Source of the DNA: Aureitalea sp. L0-47
GTDB taxonomy: Bacteria; Bacteroidota; Bacteroidia; Flavobacteriales; Flavobacteriaceae
Reading direction: 5' to 3'
Length of the DNA stretch: 64,000 nt
NCBI RefSeq assembly: GCF_026126405.1
Contig: NZ_JAFMTQ010000002.1
Location: forward strand, 124,001 to 188,000
Below, one piece after another: positions 19,301-27,699 of the stretch (its first letter is position 1; each line of letters begins with the position of its first letter). A program made the position numbers and the translations under genes. Under the pieces are notes generated by a model that saw nothing but the letters and a program-made list of their open reading frames with translations, made no database searches and was not told the origin of the DNA.

Positions 19301-19868
19301 TATCATCATGTTAGCTATCTTCCTTAGTTTCATAGGAGTATTCGGAGGAATTCTGGCTACAGGAGCATCGTTCGTGATCATGATGACGATGATGGGTATT
19401 ATTTCGCTTGCGGGAATTGTAGTAAATAACGGGGTTGTATTGCTGGATTACACCCAGTTACTGATAGACCGGCGTATCGTTGAACAAGGTCTTCCCGATG
19501 ACACCCTGCTTCCGAAGGAAGATATTAAGGAGATCATTATTCGCGGAGGACGTGCAAGACTTCGTCCTGTGATTTTAACAGCCATCACAACCGTACTTGG
19601 ATTGATCCCGTTGGCCATTGGAGTGAATATCGACTTCTTTTCAATGTTTACTGAATTCGATGCCAACTTCTACCTGGGAGGTGACAATGTGATCTTCTGG
19701 GGTCCATTGGCCTGGGCAGTGATTTACGGATTGATCATTGCGACATTCCTTACCCTGATCATTGTACCAGTACTATTCTATCTTGTCCACAGGCTCAAGT
19801 TGAGAATTCGAAGATGGCGATCGCGAAAAAAGCCTGTTGAAAATATTGAATTAGACCAGGCGGCATAA
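16359..19868 (+). CDS. RND family efflux transporter permease
   Basis: This 1169-residue inner-membrane pump has the RND layout: one N-terminal helix, a large periplasmic domain, a cluster of helices (about 345-590), a second periplasmic loop and a final helix cluster. The TM4 motif is GMLVDNGIVVVENVYR, keeping the first proton-relay aspartate (Asp414) but with Asn415 where AcrB has a second aspartate. In the TM10 region, GIVVNNGVVLLDY has Asn where AcrB has the relay lysine. This pattern is shared by several non-AcrB RND subgroups and is not a defect. The protein is about 120 residues longer than AcrB, mainly from an extra stretch around 495-570. Substrates are unknown; drugs, bile-like compounds or lipids are possible. 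Confidence 0.94.
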   Translation: MSAKKKKVNKEFFLSSWAIDNPTIIYVMIGLFLLLGLKAYQSMPRESFPEVNETKIYISIPYPGNTSEDIERLIVDPLEEKLRNVSNVVEILSTSQEDYGIITVEFDENIEVEQAKQKVKDEVDSEKANEDWPLFNGAKVEPNVFDLSLSEEMPILNINITGDYPVVKLKEYAEILQDEIEKLKEIKEVDIRGAQELEVEVAVDIYKMMAAQVSFDDILNTIRNENMTMSAGNLITSGQRRTIRVLGEVDKPSELENFVVKNENGPIYLRDIAEIRFEEEDKTTYARDFGDNVVMLDVKKRSGENMIAAVEQIDDILENVTTNVFPPDLSVTKANDQSAKTDNQVSDLVNNIIFGIILVVTVLMFFLGFRNALFVGFAIPMSMFMSFMILSLLGYTMNTMILFGLIMGLGMLVDNGIVVVENVYRLMDEEGMSRIQAAKKGIGEIAFPIIISTLTTVAAFIPLGLWPGIMGEFMIFFPITLSVVLGSSLFVAIFINSMLVSQFMETGEKVLTTKQLVRLTVIMAPLGAFIYVVGGQMRGLGSLMIVVVLLFWIYRFVLKRASMTFQKRILSRIENSYQSFLAWALSGRKPVVFVVGIFALLIVVFMGFGASIGSQRTSVEFFPDNTPNQIIVYIEYPEGTDIDKTNKITRQIEQRVYTVLNDREYIEGDQYNFLVESAVSQVGEGAGNPMTDGGSAAEMPNRGKITATMREFKYRKGKDSEILRKRVQEALQGIYPGVAISVEKDAVGPPAGYPINIELEGDDYDELIATAEAMRNYINSKSVAGIDELKIDVNKGKPAMQVVVDREKSGELGVPAGMVANQLRRSLFGEKAGVFKKDGEDYDINVRFDKNDRYSTSALFNQNITFRDPANGQIKEVPISAVAEQKNTSSFSAIKHRDTRRVVTVYSALAPGYTDAGAIVSKIQTEMENYEGLPESIQIDYTGQIEEQNKQMAFLMGAFFSGLGLIMLILIFQFSSLSKPTIIMLAIFLSFIGVFGGILATGASFVIMMTMMGIISLAGIVVNNGVVLLDYTQLLIDRRIVEQGLPDDTLLPKEDIKEIIIRGGRARLRPVILTAITTVLGLIPLAIGVNIDFFSMFTEFDANFYLGGDNVIFWGPLAWAVIYGLIIATFLTLIIVPVLFYLVHRLKLRIRRWRSRKKPVENIELDQAA

Positions 19869-19872
19869 ATAA

Positions 19873-19900
19873 AAAACCCTCTCCGGTTGGAGAGGGTTTT
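19873..19900. terminator. Bidirectional intrinsic terminator
   Basis: AAAACCCTCTCC and GGAGAGGGTTTT form a perfect 12-bp stem around a GGTT loop, between the convergent RND and susD genes. Confidence 0.95.
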
Positions 19901-19928
19901 TCGATTCAAGAGAATCTTATCTCAAACA

Positions 19929-21260
19929 TTATAGTCCTTCGTTAAATGGTGTTGGGAAGGAATCAATGATGTTGTCTCCGGCACGGTCAAGCGGAATGTA
20001 ATTCTCGTTCAGGCGTCCAAGACGTCTGAGGTCAACCAAACGATGTCCTTCCGCCAATAATGAATAGCGTCTTTGGAACAGGATCTCCTCAATCAGAGCC
20101 ATTTCATCTGTTGGTCCGGTGTAATCACCAATACCCGCAGCATTTCGAACGCGATTTATTGCAGCGAGAGCTTCAGACGTACTATTATTCACCTGGGCTT
20201 CAGCATACATCAGGATCAATTCCTCATTTCGGATGAGATAAACAGGATCAACATTGCTGTCGTAAACCGCGATCTGATAATCGGCAGAAAGACCGTCGAA
20301 ACTAACAGTCGTAGGAACCGGAGGATCACCGGGTGAGTATAAATTAGCTTTTTCAGCTACTCTTGAATCTCCAGCTTCGGCATCTGCAACCCATGAATCA
20401 TGGATCATGAATTCCTGTCCGGACTGGTTAGGCACATGGAATTGCGCATTTGAAATATCATTACCTGTTAGTCCAAAAACATGTGCTACGCCCGTGTTCA
20501 GATCTCCGTTGATATCGAAGAATGAAGCGTTCAGAAGTGTACGCACCTCTCCCATATTACCTTGATAAAGTGCAACACGTGCAGCGACAGCCCTGTTGAA
20601 CTGCGCAAAGGCAGAAGGAGTATCGAAACCATCAAATCCCGAACTCAGGTCATAATCAAAGCTGCCGCCCGCATTAGCGAGATTAGCAAAACCTTCATCC
20701 AATAATGCTCGGATACCGTTTAATGCTTCGTCATAGCCTACAATAGGCCCAAGGTTGTCAGGATCTGCAACATCCAAACGAATTCCATTTTCATACTGAC
20801 GGTTTAAAACCATCAGCAAGGCATAGGCCTTCAGAGTATTCGCATAGCCATAATAGCCATTCTTATCTGCATCACTAAAACCAGCCTGAGAATTCTCAAC
20901 CGCATTCAGTAGAACATTTGCTCCTTTCACAACCTTGTACCATGCCGCAAAAGCACGAGTTGTAAGGAAGCCGTTGTTGTCTAGTGGCCCCTTCAGTAGC
21001 TCTCCGGTAAATCGTGGGTCTACCCCTGAAAGATCGTAATATTCCCTGGCTATGATACTCATGGTATCATAGTGGAATTCAAGGTCATTTCTCATCACAG
21101 CTTCAACACCAGCAGCAAGTAGCTGGATATCGGCTTGTGAAGCACCTTCGTCGAAACTTTCCACAGCAGGTGCGTTAGGATTCTCAATTTCCTCTAGCTC
21201 ACAGCCACCAACGACCATGATCAAGGCGAAGAAAAAGATTTTTACATATATATTTTTCAT
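19929..21260 (-). CDS. SusD/RagB-type nutrient-binding lipoprotein
   Basis: This 443-residue surface lipoprotein caps the SusC channel encoded 10 bp upstream. The ATG at 21260 is chosen because it gives a lipoprotein signal with GGC at residues 18-20; an upstream ATG at 21284 lies inside the end of susC. The acidic CELEE after the cysteine resembles a surface-export signal for Bacteroidetes lipoproteins. The C-terminal region (RNEELILMYAEAQVN, then AAINRVRNAAG, and EILFQRRYSLLAEGHRLVDLRRLG) is diagnostic for SusD/RagB. No glycoside hydrolase, sulfatase or peptidase gene is adjacent, so the substrate is unknown. Confidence 0.95.
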   Translation of the reverse strand: MKNIYVKIFFFALIMVVGGCELEEIENPNAPAVESFDEGASQADIQLLAAGVEAVMRNDLEFHYDTMSIIAREYYDLSGVDPRFTGELLKGPLDNNGFLTTRAFAAWYKVVKGANVLLNAVENSQAGFSDADKNGYYGYANTLKAYALLMVLNRQYENGIRLDVADPDNLGPIVGYDEALNGIRALLDEGFANLANAGGSFDYDLSSGFDGFDTPSAFAQFNRAVAARVALYQGNMGEVRTLLNASFFDINGDLNTGVAHVFGLTGNDISNAQFHVPNQSGQEFMIHDSWVADAEAGDSRVAEKANLYSPGDPPVPTTVSFDGLSADYQIAVYDSNVDPVYLIRNEELILMYAEAQVNNSTSEALAAINRVRNAAGIGDYTGPTDEMALIEEILFQRRYSLLAEGHRLVDLRRLGRLNENYIPLDRAGDNIIDSFPTPFNEGL

Positions 21261-21270
21261 ACTGTTTTTT

Positions 21271-24240
21271 TTAGAAATTAACATTCAGGTGAAAGTTCAC
21301 AAACTTCGATGCTGGATAAGGAGTTACCTCCACATTGTTCGCCAATACATTATTTCCGAAGTTAGAAGATTCCGGATCATAACTATTGTAGTCGAAGATA
21401 TTGATCAGGTTTCTACCTGATACTCCAAATCTAACACTGTCGAGGAAATCGAACCACTCATCCGGGAAGGTGTAGTAAAGAGCTATCTCACGTAATCTGA
21501 TGTAACCAGCGTCTTCGATCACAGGATCGGGGTTCACGAACGCCTGACTTGCACGGTAAGGTCCGTTGGCCAATTGGCCCGATGGATCTAATCCGAAATC
21601 GTCATAATCCCAGGTTGTACCTGCTAGGTCATAAAGTAAGGTTGTAAGGTTGATCGCATCACCACCTTCTTTCCAATGCCATAGCCAGGTTAAGTCGAAT
21701 CCTTTATAGCTCAACGAGTTGAACCATGACATTTGATAGTCTGGTTCTGCATCACCATAAACAAAGAATCCATCACCTTCAGGATCTCTTTCAGCTATTT
21801 CAGCAGCGGTGAAGTCGGCCGGATTATACGTACCAACGATCTGCGTTACTGGCTTTCCTTCCTGGATCAGGAAAGTACCCAGGGACGCTGCGAATCCACC
21901 CTCAGTAAATGCAGGAACATCTAGTCTGGTTACTTCAGACTCGTTCTTCCACCATTTGAAGTTGGCGGTCCACTGAAGATCTTCAGTGTCGATAATCGCT
22001 GCATTCAGATTTAACTCAATACCTTTATTCTCTAACTCACCTGCATTTTTCACAGCGCCTGTGAATCCTGAAGAAGTTGGTACATCTGTTCGAAGTAATA
22101 GATCGTCGATCTTTTTGTTATAAACACTTCCTTCGAATATGATCCTGCCTCCTAGTAATCCAAGATCAACACCATATTCTAATTCAGACTGACGTTCCGG
22201 ACCTACATTCGGATTTCCCCTTAAATTAGCAACACTTAGACCAGAGACTCCATCTATAAACTGCGCATTCATAAGTGAGAACCTGTCTCCAAAAGCAGAA
22301 AATCTTCCCGATTCACCGTAAGCCACTCTCGGTTTCAGGCTGGTAAGGAAGCTATCGTCTCCAAATACGTCGAAATTGTGAATATTGATCGCAAGGTTTC
22401 CTTTTGGATAATAGTAGGTTTTGCTTACATCTCCATTGTTCGTCGACTTATCACCTCGAATACCCCCTGTTGCGATGATCTTGTCATCCCAGTTGATCTC
22501 CGTCTGAGCAAAGAAACCAGTATCCTTCTGAGGGATAATCGTTTGCTGAGTAGAAACGTTTGTAGACTGTCCCAGGTTTGTTTGGGAACCGTTCAGACCT
22601 GTGGCAACCGTAAGCACAGTATTTCGGTCGAAATCCTGAAGGAAATTACCGAACTGGGTTGTGAAACTCAGGCCATTGTTCAGATCCAGGTTGTGTACCA
22701 GGAAAGCGGATAAGTTGAAATTCGTGTTCACTGTAGAACCTGAAATAGACACCCCTCCTAAGGAAGTTGGATCTCTGAAATACGATAGCTCTCTTGGGAA
22801 GATACTCGTAGATCGAAGCGTATACTGATCAAATCCTCCCTGAAGAACCAATTTCAATCGGTTCATGTCTCCATCGATAATTTTAATATTTGAAGTAGCA
22901 CTACCGATGAAGCGATTAATCTCTTCGCGGTTCCTTGTGATCGCAACAGTTTCAAGTACATTGGAACCTGCACCACCCTGCGGATAGATTCCATCCACTG
23001 GTGATAGGTCTTCCCATGGATATGTAAATGCCAGCGCATAACCAACGGTACGATTCGCGTTACCGTTATTAAAGAATCCTCTGTCCGACTTGGAATTAAT
23101 ATAGTTTGAAGTAACATAAATATCGAACCAATCGTTAAATCGCTGTCCGATATTCAATCGCACCGAACTCTTTACATATCCGGTATTGTCTACAAGACCC
23201 GGCTCGTTCTTATGTGTTGCGCCGAAGAAATAGTCGGTTTTATTCGCGCCTCCTGAAGTAGTAAAACGAGTAGTGTAAGATACCCGTGTATGGTCGAATA
23301 GTTCTGCTTCATAGTCTCTCAGGTTGGCCGTGTTGAAGTTAGCAGGCCCTCCGAAAGCTTCTATTTCACTGGGGTCCCAGTCGCGAAGTCCAAGTAATTG
23401 TGTAGGACTTCTCAATCCCACTACTTGAGAGAATGAAACTTTTGGATCGCCTTTTCTACCTCTTTTGGTTGTAATGATAACCACCCCACCTGCTGCACGG
23501 GATCCATAGATCGCTGCTGCTGAAGCTCCCTTGAGGATCTCAACGTTTTCGATATCTTCAGGGTCCAGATCCGCAATACGGTTGGATGCATCATCCTGGT
23601 TTGTGGAAGGGTTTCCACCACCGGCTGCCGCACTAACAATATTGTTACCTAGGCCAATAGTTGAATTATCAACATAGACTCCATCAACAATAAAAAGCGG
23701 TTGCTGATCACCGAAAATCGATGTCACCCCTCTTAGTCGCATGGAGATACCTCCACCCGGTGCTCCGGAGTTTGCTTTGATTTCAGCTCCGTTAAATTTT
23801 CCGTAAAGCGCCCCGTCGAGCCCGGATTGGTTGGAAATTCCGGTTAACTCGGCTGCAGATATCGTAGAAACTGCGTTGGCTGCGTTCGCTCTCTTAGTAG
23901 ACGTTGCCAAACCGGTAACAATTACTTCTCCAAGTGCCTGGGCTGATTCCGCCATGGTAATGTTCACCGGAGAACCGGAGGTTTCCTGTTCGATAGTTTC
24001 CAGACCTAATGACGAGAACACCAGTGTGGCCGGTGTACTGGAAACACTAATGCTGAAATTACCCTCGATATCCGTGGTAGTTCCATTGCTGGTCCCTTTC
24101 TCAATTACATTTACAAAGGGCAGGGAATTCCCGTTCTCATCATTTACGCTACCCGTGATGGTGGTTTGTGCCAACACCATACTAGGTAAAACAAAAAGAA
24201 AAAACAGGAATAACCTGTGGAATAGGTTGTTTTGTTTCAT
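21271..24240 (-). CDS. SusC/RagA-type TonB-linked outer-membrane protein
   Basis: This 989-residue TonB-dependent transporter imports a nutrient across the outer membrane with its SusD partner. After the signal peptide (residues 1-24, VLAQTT) comes a carboxypeptidase-like domain (about 25-100: ITGSVNDENGNSLPFVNVI). The plug follows (GLATSTKRANAANAVSTIS), with the SusC signature GVTSIFGDQQPLFIVDGV and EILKGASAAAIYGSRAAGGVVIITTKRG. The 22-strand barrel ends in FHLNVNF with the usual terminal phenylalanine. No sigma/anti-sigma pair is nearby, so regulation is not of the FecIR type. Only a single pair is present, without degradative enzymes. Confidence 0.96.
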   Translation of the reverse strand: MKQNNLFHRLFLFFLFVLPSMVLAQTTITGSVNDENGNSLPFVNVIEKGTSNGTTTDIEGNFSISVSSTPATLVFSSLGLETIEQETSGSPVNITMAESAQALGEVIVTGLATSTKRANAANAVSTISAAELTGISNQSGLDGALYGKFNGAEIKANSGAPGGGISMRLRGVTSIFGDQQPLFIVDGVYVDNSTIGLGNNIVSAAAGGGNPSTNQDDASNRIADLDPEDIENVEILKGASAAAIYGSRAAGGVVIITTKRGRKGDPKVSFSQVVGLRSPTQLLGLRDWDPSEIEAFGGPANFNTANLRDYEAELFDHTRVSYTTRFTTSGGANKTDYFFGATHKNEPGLVDNTGYVKSSVRLNIGQRFNDWFDIYVTSNYINSKSDRGFFNNGNANRTVGYALAFTYPWEDLSPVDGIYPQGGAGSNVLETVAITRNREEINRFIGSATSNIKIIDGDMNRLKLVLQGGFDQYTLRSTSIFPRELSYFRDPTSLGGVSISGSTVNTNFNLSAFLVHNLDLNNGLSFTTQFGNFLQDFDRNTVLTVATGLNGSQTNLGQSTNVSTQQTIIPQKDTGFFAQTEINWDDKIIATGGIRGDKSTNNGDVSKTYYYPKGNLAINIHNFDVFGDDSFLTSLKPRVAYGESGRFSAFGDRFSLMNAQFIDGVSGLSVANLRGNPNVGPERQSELEYGVDLGLLGGRIIFEGSVYNKKIDDLLLRTDVPTSSGFTGAVKNAGELENKGIELNLNAAIIDTEDLQWTANFKWWKNESEVTRLDVPAFTEGGFAASLGTFLIQEGKPVTQIVGTYNPADFTAAEIAERDPEGDGFFVYGDAEPDYQMSWFNSLSYKGFDLTWLWHWKEGGDAINLTTLLYDLAGTTWDYDDFGLDPSGQLANGPYRASQAFVNPDPVIEDAGYIRLREIALYYTFPDEWFDFLDSVRFGVSGRNLINIFDYNSYDPESSNFGNNVLANNVEVTPYPASKFVNFHLNVNF

Positions 24241-24367
24241 AATGTTTAAGTTTTTGTTAAGTATCTAAAATTAGTAAAGTTTTTATGATAAAAAATTATT
24301 AAATCAGGATATTCTCTAAATTTTATTAAACACTTTAAGAATTTTACCGATAATAGTTCAATAATTA

Positions 24368-24396
24368 TTTCCATACTCAATAACTTCTTACCTTTG
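24368..24396 (+). promoter_or_regulatory. Candidate aspS promoter
   Basis: TTTC at 24368-24371 and TACCTTTG at 24389-24396, 17 bp apart, resemble the Bacteroidetes promoter. They lie 24 bp before the aspS ATG. Confidence 0.6.
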
Positions 24397-24420
24397 CCCA
24401 CTATAAATTAAGGCGCTAAA

Positions 24421-26169
24421 ATGTACAGAACGCATACCAACGGAGAGCTTAGATCTACCGATATAAATAAAGAGGTAACCCTGGCCGGCTGGGTTCAGAA
24501 AACAAGGGATAAAGGATTCATGACCTGGGTCGATCTAAGAGACCGATACGGCGTTACACAACTTATATTCGACGAAGACAGGAGTCCTGAAGCAGTTATG
24601 AAGACCGCCTCCTCTTTAGGGCGGGAATTTGTTATCCAGGTTACAGGTACTGTGATTGAGCGAGAATCTAAAAATCCCAATATGCCAACTGGCGATATCG
24701 AGATCCTCGTTTCTGAAATAATTGTTCTGAATACATCATTAACACCTCCATTTACTATTGAAACCGAAACCGATGGTGGGGAAGATATCAGGATGAAATA
24801 TCGCTACATCGATATCCGAAGAAAACCGGTAAGAGACAACCTGGTGTTCCGGCACAAGGTTACAATGGCAGTTCGTAATTATCTTTCATCAAAAGATTTC
24901 GTTGAAATTGAAACACCTTACCTCATCAAATCCACACCTGAAGGTGCGCGAGACTTCGTTGTACCTTCCAGGATGAATGAAGGCCAGTTCTACGCCCTAC
25001 CTCAATCCCCTCAAACCTTTAAGCAATTGCTTATGATAGGAGGTATGGATAAGTACTTCCAGATCGTAAAGTGCTTCCGCGATGAGGACCTGCGTGCAGA
25101 CCGCCAACCGGAATTCACACAGATCGACTGCGAAATGGCCTTTGTTGAACAAGAAGATATTCTGAATACTTTCGAAGGACTCACCAGACATTTACTAAAA
25201 GAGATCAACGGAGTTGAAGTGGGAGCCTTCCCACGGATGACCTTCGACGAAGCCATGAAGCGATACGGAAACGACAAGCCGGATATTCGTTTCGGGATGG
25301 AATTTGGAGAGTTGAACGAAGTGGCGCAACACAAGGATTTCAATGTCTTTAATTCTGCGGAATTGGTAGTTGGAATCGCCGTTCCCGGCGGAAATAGCTA
25401 TTCAAGAAAAGAGATCGACAAACTCATCGATTGGGTAAAACGCCCCCAGGTGGGTGCCAAAGGGATGGTCTATGTTCGTTGTAATGAAGACGGTAGCTAT
25501 AAATCATCCGTCGATAAGTTCTACGACCAGGAAGATCTTGCAAAGTGGGCCGAGTCTACGGATGCTAAAAGCGGTGACCTTATCTGTGTACTTTCAGGAG
25601 AAACCAACAAGACCAGGGCCCAATTGAGTGCTTTGCGAATGGAACTGGCCGAACGCATGGGACTCCGCAAAGCCAATGTATTCGCTCCCCTTTGGGTGAT
25701 CGACTTCCCGTTACTGGAATGGGATGAAGAAACAGAGCGATTCCACGCCATGCACCACCCATTCACTTCGCCAAAACCGGGACAGATGGAATTACTTAAA
25801 ACCGAACCGGGAAATGTGAAGGCCAATGCCTACGACCTGGTGATGAATGGTAACGAAATTGGAGGCGGATCTATCAGGATTCACGATAGGGCGATCCAAT
25901 CGAAAATGTTCGATTACCTCGGGTTCACCCCTGAAGAAGCAAAAGCACAGTTCGGCTTCCTCATGGAAGCATTCGAATACGGTGCACCTCCCCACGGGGG
26001 TATTGCCTTCGGACTCGACAGACTTGTGGCTATCCTTGGCGGACAGGAGACGATTCGTGATTTTATTGCCTTTCCGAAGAATAATTCCGGACGAGATGTG
26101 ATGATCGATGCACCTGCACCAATCGACCAAGAGCAACTAAAGGAACTAAATCTTAAACTCGATCTGTAG
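24421..26169 (+). CDS. aspS: Aspartate--tRNA ligase
   Basis: This 582-residue class IIb synthetase charges tRNA-Asp with aspartate. An OB-fold anticodon-binding domain spans about 1-110. The catalytic domain has motif 2 in [18 protein letters not shown], the bacterial insertion domain (about 285-420), and motif 3 in [14 protein letters not shown]. Length and the insertion mark the bacterial AspRS form rather than the archaeal one. Whether it is discriminating or also charges tRNA-Asn cannot be read directly. A small membrane protein gene follows after 9 bp and may be cotranscribed. Confidence 0.98.
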   Translation: MYRTHTNGELRSTDINKEVTLAGWVQKTRDKGFMTWVDLRDRYGVTQLIFDEDRSPEAVMKTASSLGREFVIQVTGTVIERESKNPNMPTGDIEILVSEIIVLNTSLTPPFTIETETDGGEDIRMKYRYIDIRRKPVRDNLVFRHKVTMAVRNYLSSKDFVEIETPYLIKSTPEGARDFVVPSRMNEGQFYALPQSPQTFKQLLMIGGMDKYFQIVKCFRDEDLRADRQPEFTQIDCEMAFVEQEDILNTFEGLTRHLLKEINGVEVGAFPRMTFDEAMKRYGNDKPDIRFGMEFGELNEVAQHKDFNVFNSAELVVGIAVPGGNSYSRKEIDKLIDWVKRPQVGAKGMVYVRCNEDGSYKSSVDKFYDQEDLAKWAESTDAKSGDLICVLSGETNKTRAQLSALRMELAERMGLRKANVFAPLWVIDFPLLEWDEETERFHAMHHPFTSPKPGQMELLKTEPGNVKANAYDLVMNGNEIGGGSIRIHDRAIQSKMFDYLGFTPEEAKAQFGFLMEAFEYGAPPHGGIAFGLDRLVAILGGQETIRDFIAFPKNNSGRDVMIDAPAPIDQEQLKELNLKLDL

Positions 26170-26178
26170 ATCATCTGC

Positions 26179-26424
26179 ATGAGGATTTTTCTTTTAATAT
26201 CGTTCCTCATTATTCTGGCTACAGCCTGTTATGGTTTCTATATAAAACCCGAGGATGCCGCCACAGGTGATTTTTGTATTGGGATCTCGGTAGCCGTATT
26301 ATTCTTTCTTTGGATGCCCATTTTTATTTACCATCGTTGGAAAAAACGCAGCGTTAAAGATTATATGCTCACCAAAGAAAATATAGACAGAATGCGGGAG
26401 GAAGGCCGTAAGAAAAAGCTGTAA
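26179..26424 (+). CDS. Small two-helix membrane protein
   Basis: The 81-residue product has two hydrophobic helices (about 2-21 and 32-51) with an acidic loop between them, then a basic cytoplasmic tail (HRWKKRSVKDYMLTKENIDRMREEGRKKKL, split here only by description). It lies 9 bp downstream of aspS on the same strand, so it is probably in that operon. Similar small proteins are common in flavobacteria, but I recognise no named family. The positive tail after the second helix suggests both ends face the cytoplasm or that the first helix acts as a signal anchor. Confidence 0.75.
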   Translation: MRIFLLISFLIILATACYGFYIKPEDAATGDFCIGISVAVLFFLWMPIFIYHRWKKRSVKDYMLTKENIDRMREEGRKKKL

Positions 26425-26516
26425 ATCAGTATTTTTTCGAAAAAAATTACAATTTCATAACCTTCAACACCATTAATCCTGTAACTTTATCCATTATTAA
26501 TTTATTTATTTTTACA

Positions 26517-26714
26517 ATGGAAGGAACAGTAAAGTTTTTTAACGAATCAAAAGGCTACGGCTTTATCACCAACGATGAAACGGGCAAAGACATCTTTGTA
26601 CACGTGACTGGTCTAAACGGTGAAGCACTTAACGAAGGAGACAAAGTTGAGTACGAAGAACAAGAAGGACGCAAAGGAATGGTTGCGGCGCAAGTTCGCA
26701 AGATCCACGACTAA
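26517..26714 (+). CDS. Cold-shock domain protein
   Basis: This 65-residue protein is a single cold-shock OB fold that binds single-stranded RNA and DNA and acts as an RNA chaperone. RNP1 is KGYGFIT (12-18) and RNP2 is DIFVHVT (25-31), both intact. The protein begins MEGTVKFFNESKG as in CspA relatives. The 92-bp leader before it is AT-rich and short, so I see no long thermosensor of the E. coli cspA type. A terminator follows at 26741. Without expression data it could be constitutive rather than cold-induced. Confidence 0.96.
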   Translation: MEGTVKFFNESKGYGFITNDETGKDIFVHVTGLNGEALNEGDKVEYEEQEGRKGMVAAQVRKIHD

Positions 26715-26740
26715 GATATATCACAACTAACTTTATTTTC

Positions 26741-26772
26741 ACTCCTCTGCTTGCCAGGGGAGTTTTCTTTTT
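26741..26772 (+). terminator. Intrinsic terminator after the cold-shock gene
   Basis: ACTCCTCTG at 26741-26749 pairs with CAGGGGAGT at 26755-26763 (one T-G wobble), and a T-rich run follows. Confidence 0.88.
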
Positions 26773-27038
26773 TATCCTTTCTGAACTATTTATCGCTCAA
26801 TGGTTTAAGAAATTGTGATGTAACATAATACAACATACTTTAAATTTTTTCACTGAAACAATACCAGCATCTCCTGAAATTGCCTATGAGATTCCGAATC
26901 GAGTTCGGAATGACAAATCTGGACGCTACGTTATAAAATTGTCCTTATCAACGAATAAACAAATCCACAAATAAACGTATGCTACTGTCATCCGAAACGC
27001 CCGTACTGAGGGTAGTCGAAGTATGATTCAGCATCCCA
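26773..27038. repeat. Intergenic region with dispersed-repeat-like palindromes
   Basis: No gene is seen here. ATTCCGAA at 26891-26898 and TTCGGAAT at 26904-26911 form a perfect 8-bp stem with a TCGAG loop, followed by GACA. A second block at 26988-27030 contains GTCATCC and CTGAGGGTAGTCGAAG. Both look like the short palindromic repeats often scattered between flavobacterial genes. With only one copy of each in this window, dispersal cannot be shown here. Confidence 0.55.
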
Positions 27039-27488
27039 TCAGTTCAGGTTCCGCTTCTCAATGAAAAACCGCTTCAGCAATTCGGATGCTTCCATTTCCA
27101 TCACACCACCTGTCATTTTTGTTTTCGGATGCAGCTTTGTCCCCATGGCAATGCAACCGCGTTGCTCGTCCCTGGCGCCATAGACTATTTTCGATATCTG
27201 ACTCCAGTATAAAGCCCCAGCGCACATTTGGCAGGGCTCGATCGTGACATAAAGCGTACAATCCTTCAAATACTTGCCACCCAGAAAATTAGCCGCAGCA
27301 GTGATCGCCTGCATTTCGGCGTGAGCAGTGACGTCGTTTAAGGTCTCGGTGAGATTGTGGGCACGCGCTATGATCTTGTCTTTCACTACCACCACAGCAC
27401 CGATAGGAATTTCTCCCTTTTCATAGGCATCCTGGGCTTCCTGTAGTGCCTTTTTCATGAAGTAGGTATCGTCGAAAGGTTTGATCAT
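27039..27488 (-). CDS. tadA: tRNA-specific adenosine deaminase (TadA)
   Basis: This 149-residue zinc enzyme of the cytidine deaminase fold converts adenosine 34 to inosine in tRNA-Arg(ACG). The zinc site is His56 and Glu58 in HAEMQAI together with Cys86 and Cys89 in EPCQMCAGAL. The ARAHN and DVTAHAEM context and the length fit TadA rather than guanine deaminase. It stands alone on the minus strand. Its upstream region (27489-27550) holds an 8-bp repeat cluster. Confidence 0.93.
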   Translation of the reverse strand: MIKPFDDTYFMKKALQEAQDAYEKGEIPIGAVVVVKDKIIARAHNLTETLNDVTAHAEMQAITAAANFLGGKYLKDCTLYVTIEPCQMCAGALYWSQISKIVYGARDEQRGCIAMGTKLHPKTKMTGGVMEMEASELLKRFFIEKRNLN

Positions 27489-27509
27489 TGTTTCCTTTGA
27501 TTGTTTAAA

Positions 27510-27549
27510 GGTTATGTGGTTATAAGGTTATGTGGTTATAAGGTTATGA
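27510..27549. repeat. Degenerate 8-bp tandem repeat (GGTTATGT / GGTTATAA), 5 units
   Basis: Five consecutive 8-mers read GGTTATGT, GGTTATAA, GGTTATGT, GGTTATAA and GGTTATGA. The array is 22 bp upstream of the tadA start on the opposite strand. Confidence 0.9.
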
Positions 27550-27632
27550 GTTTAGCTTTTATTTGTTTGGGAGTTTCTCAAACCATTTAGCATTGATGTT
27601 ATTTCTGAAATCTCAAGCCTAAGCTCGTTTAA

Positions 27633-27664
27633 CTCCTAAACTCCTAAACTCCTAAACTCCTAAA
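27633..27664. repeat. Perfect 8-bp tandem repeat CTCCTAAA, 4 units
   Basis: Four identical copies of CTCCTAAA run from 27633 to 27664 and are followed by CTCAAA. The array ends where the -33 part of the dxs promoter should be. Confidence 0.93.
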
Positions 27665-27687
27665 CTCAAATATACAATTTCAAAGCG

Positions 27688-27695
27688 TATCTTTG
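27688..27695 (+). promoter_or_regulatory. -7 element of dxs
   Basis: TATCTTTG is a perfect match to TAnnTTTG and lies 4 bp before the GTG start codon, so the dxs transcript is predicted to be leaderless or nearly so. Confidence 0.7.
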
Positions 27696-27699
27696 CGGG

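Noticed and set aside
16359-19868. Loss of the AcrB-type relay residues in the RND pump as evidence of inactivity
   Set aside because: Asn in place of the second TM4 aspartate and the TM10 lysine is found in several working RND subgroups, and Asp414 is kept.
24241-24260. CTTAAC-like words on the minus strand before susC as a further Pho-like box
   Set aside because: They stand directly at the start codon, downstream of any plausible -7 element, and the 26/37 phase is absent.
26425-26516. Cold-shock thermosensor leader before the cold-shock gene
   Set aside because: The gap is only 92 bp, AT-rich, and shows no strong stem or cold-box-like conserved segment.
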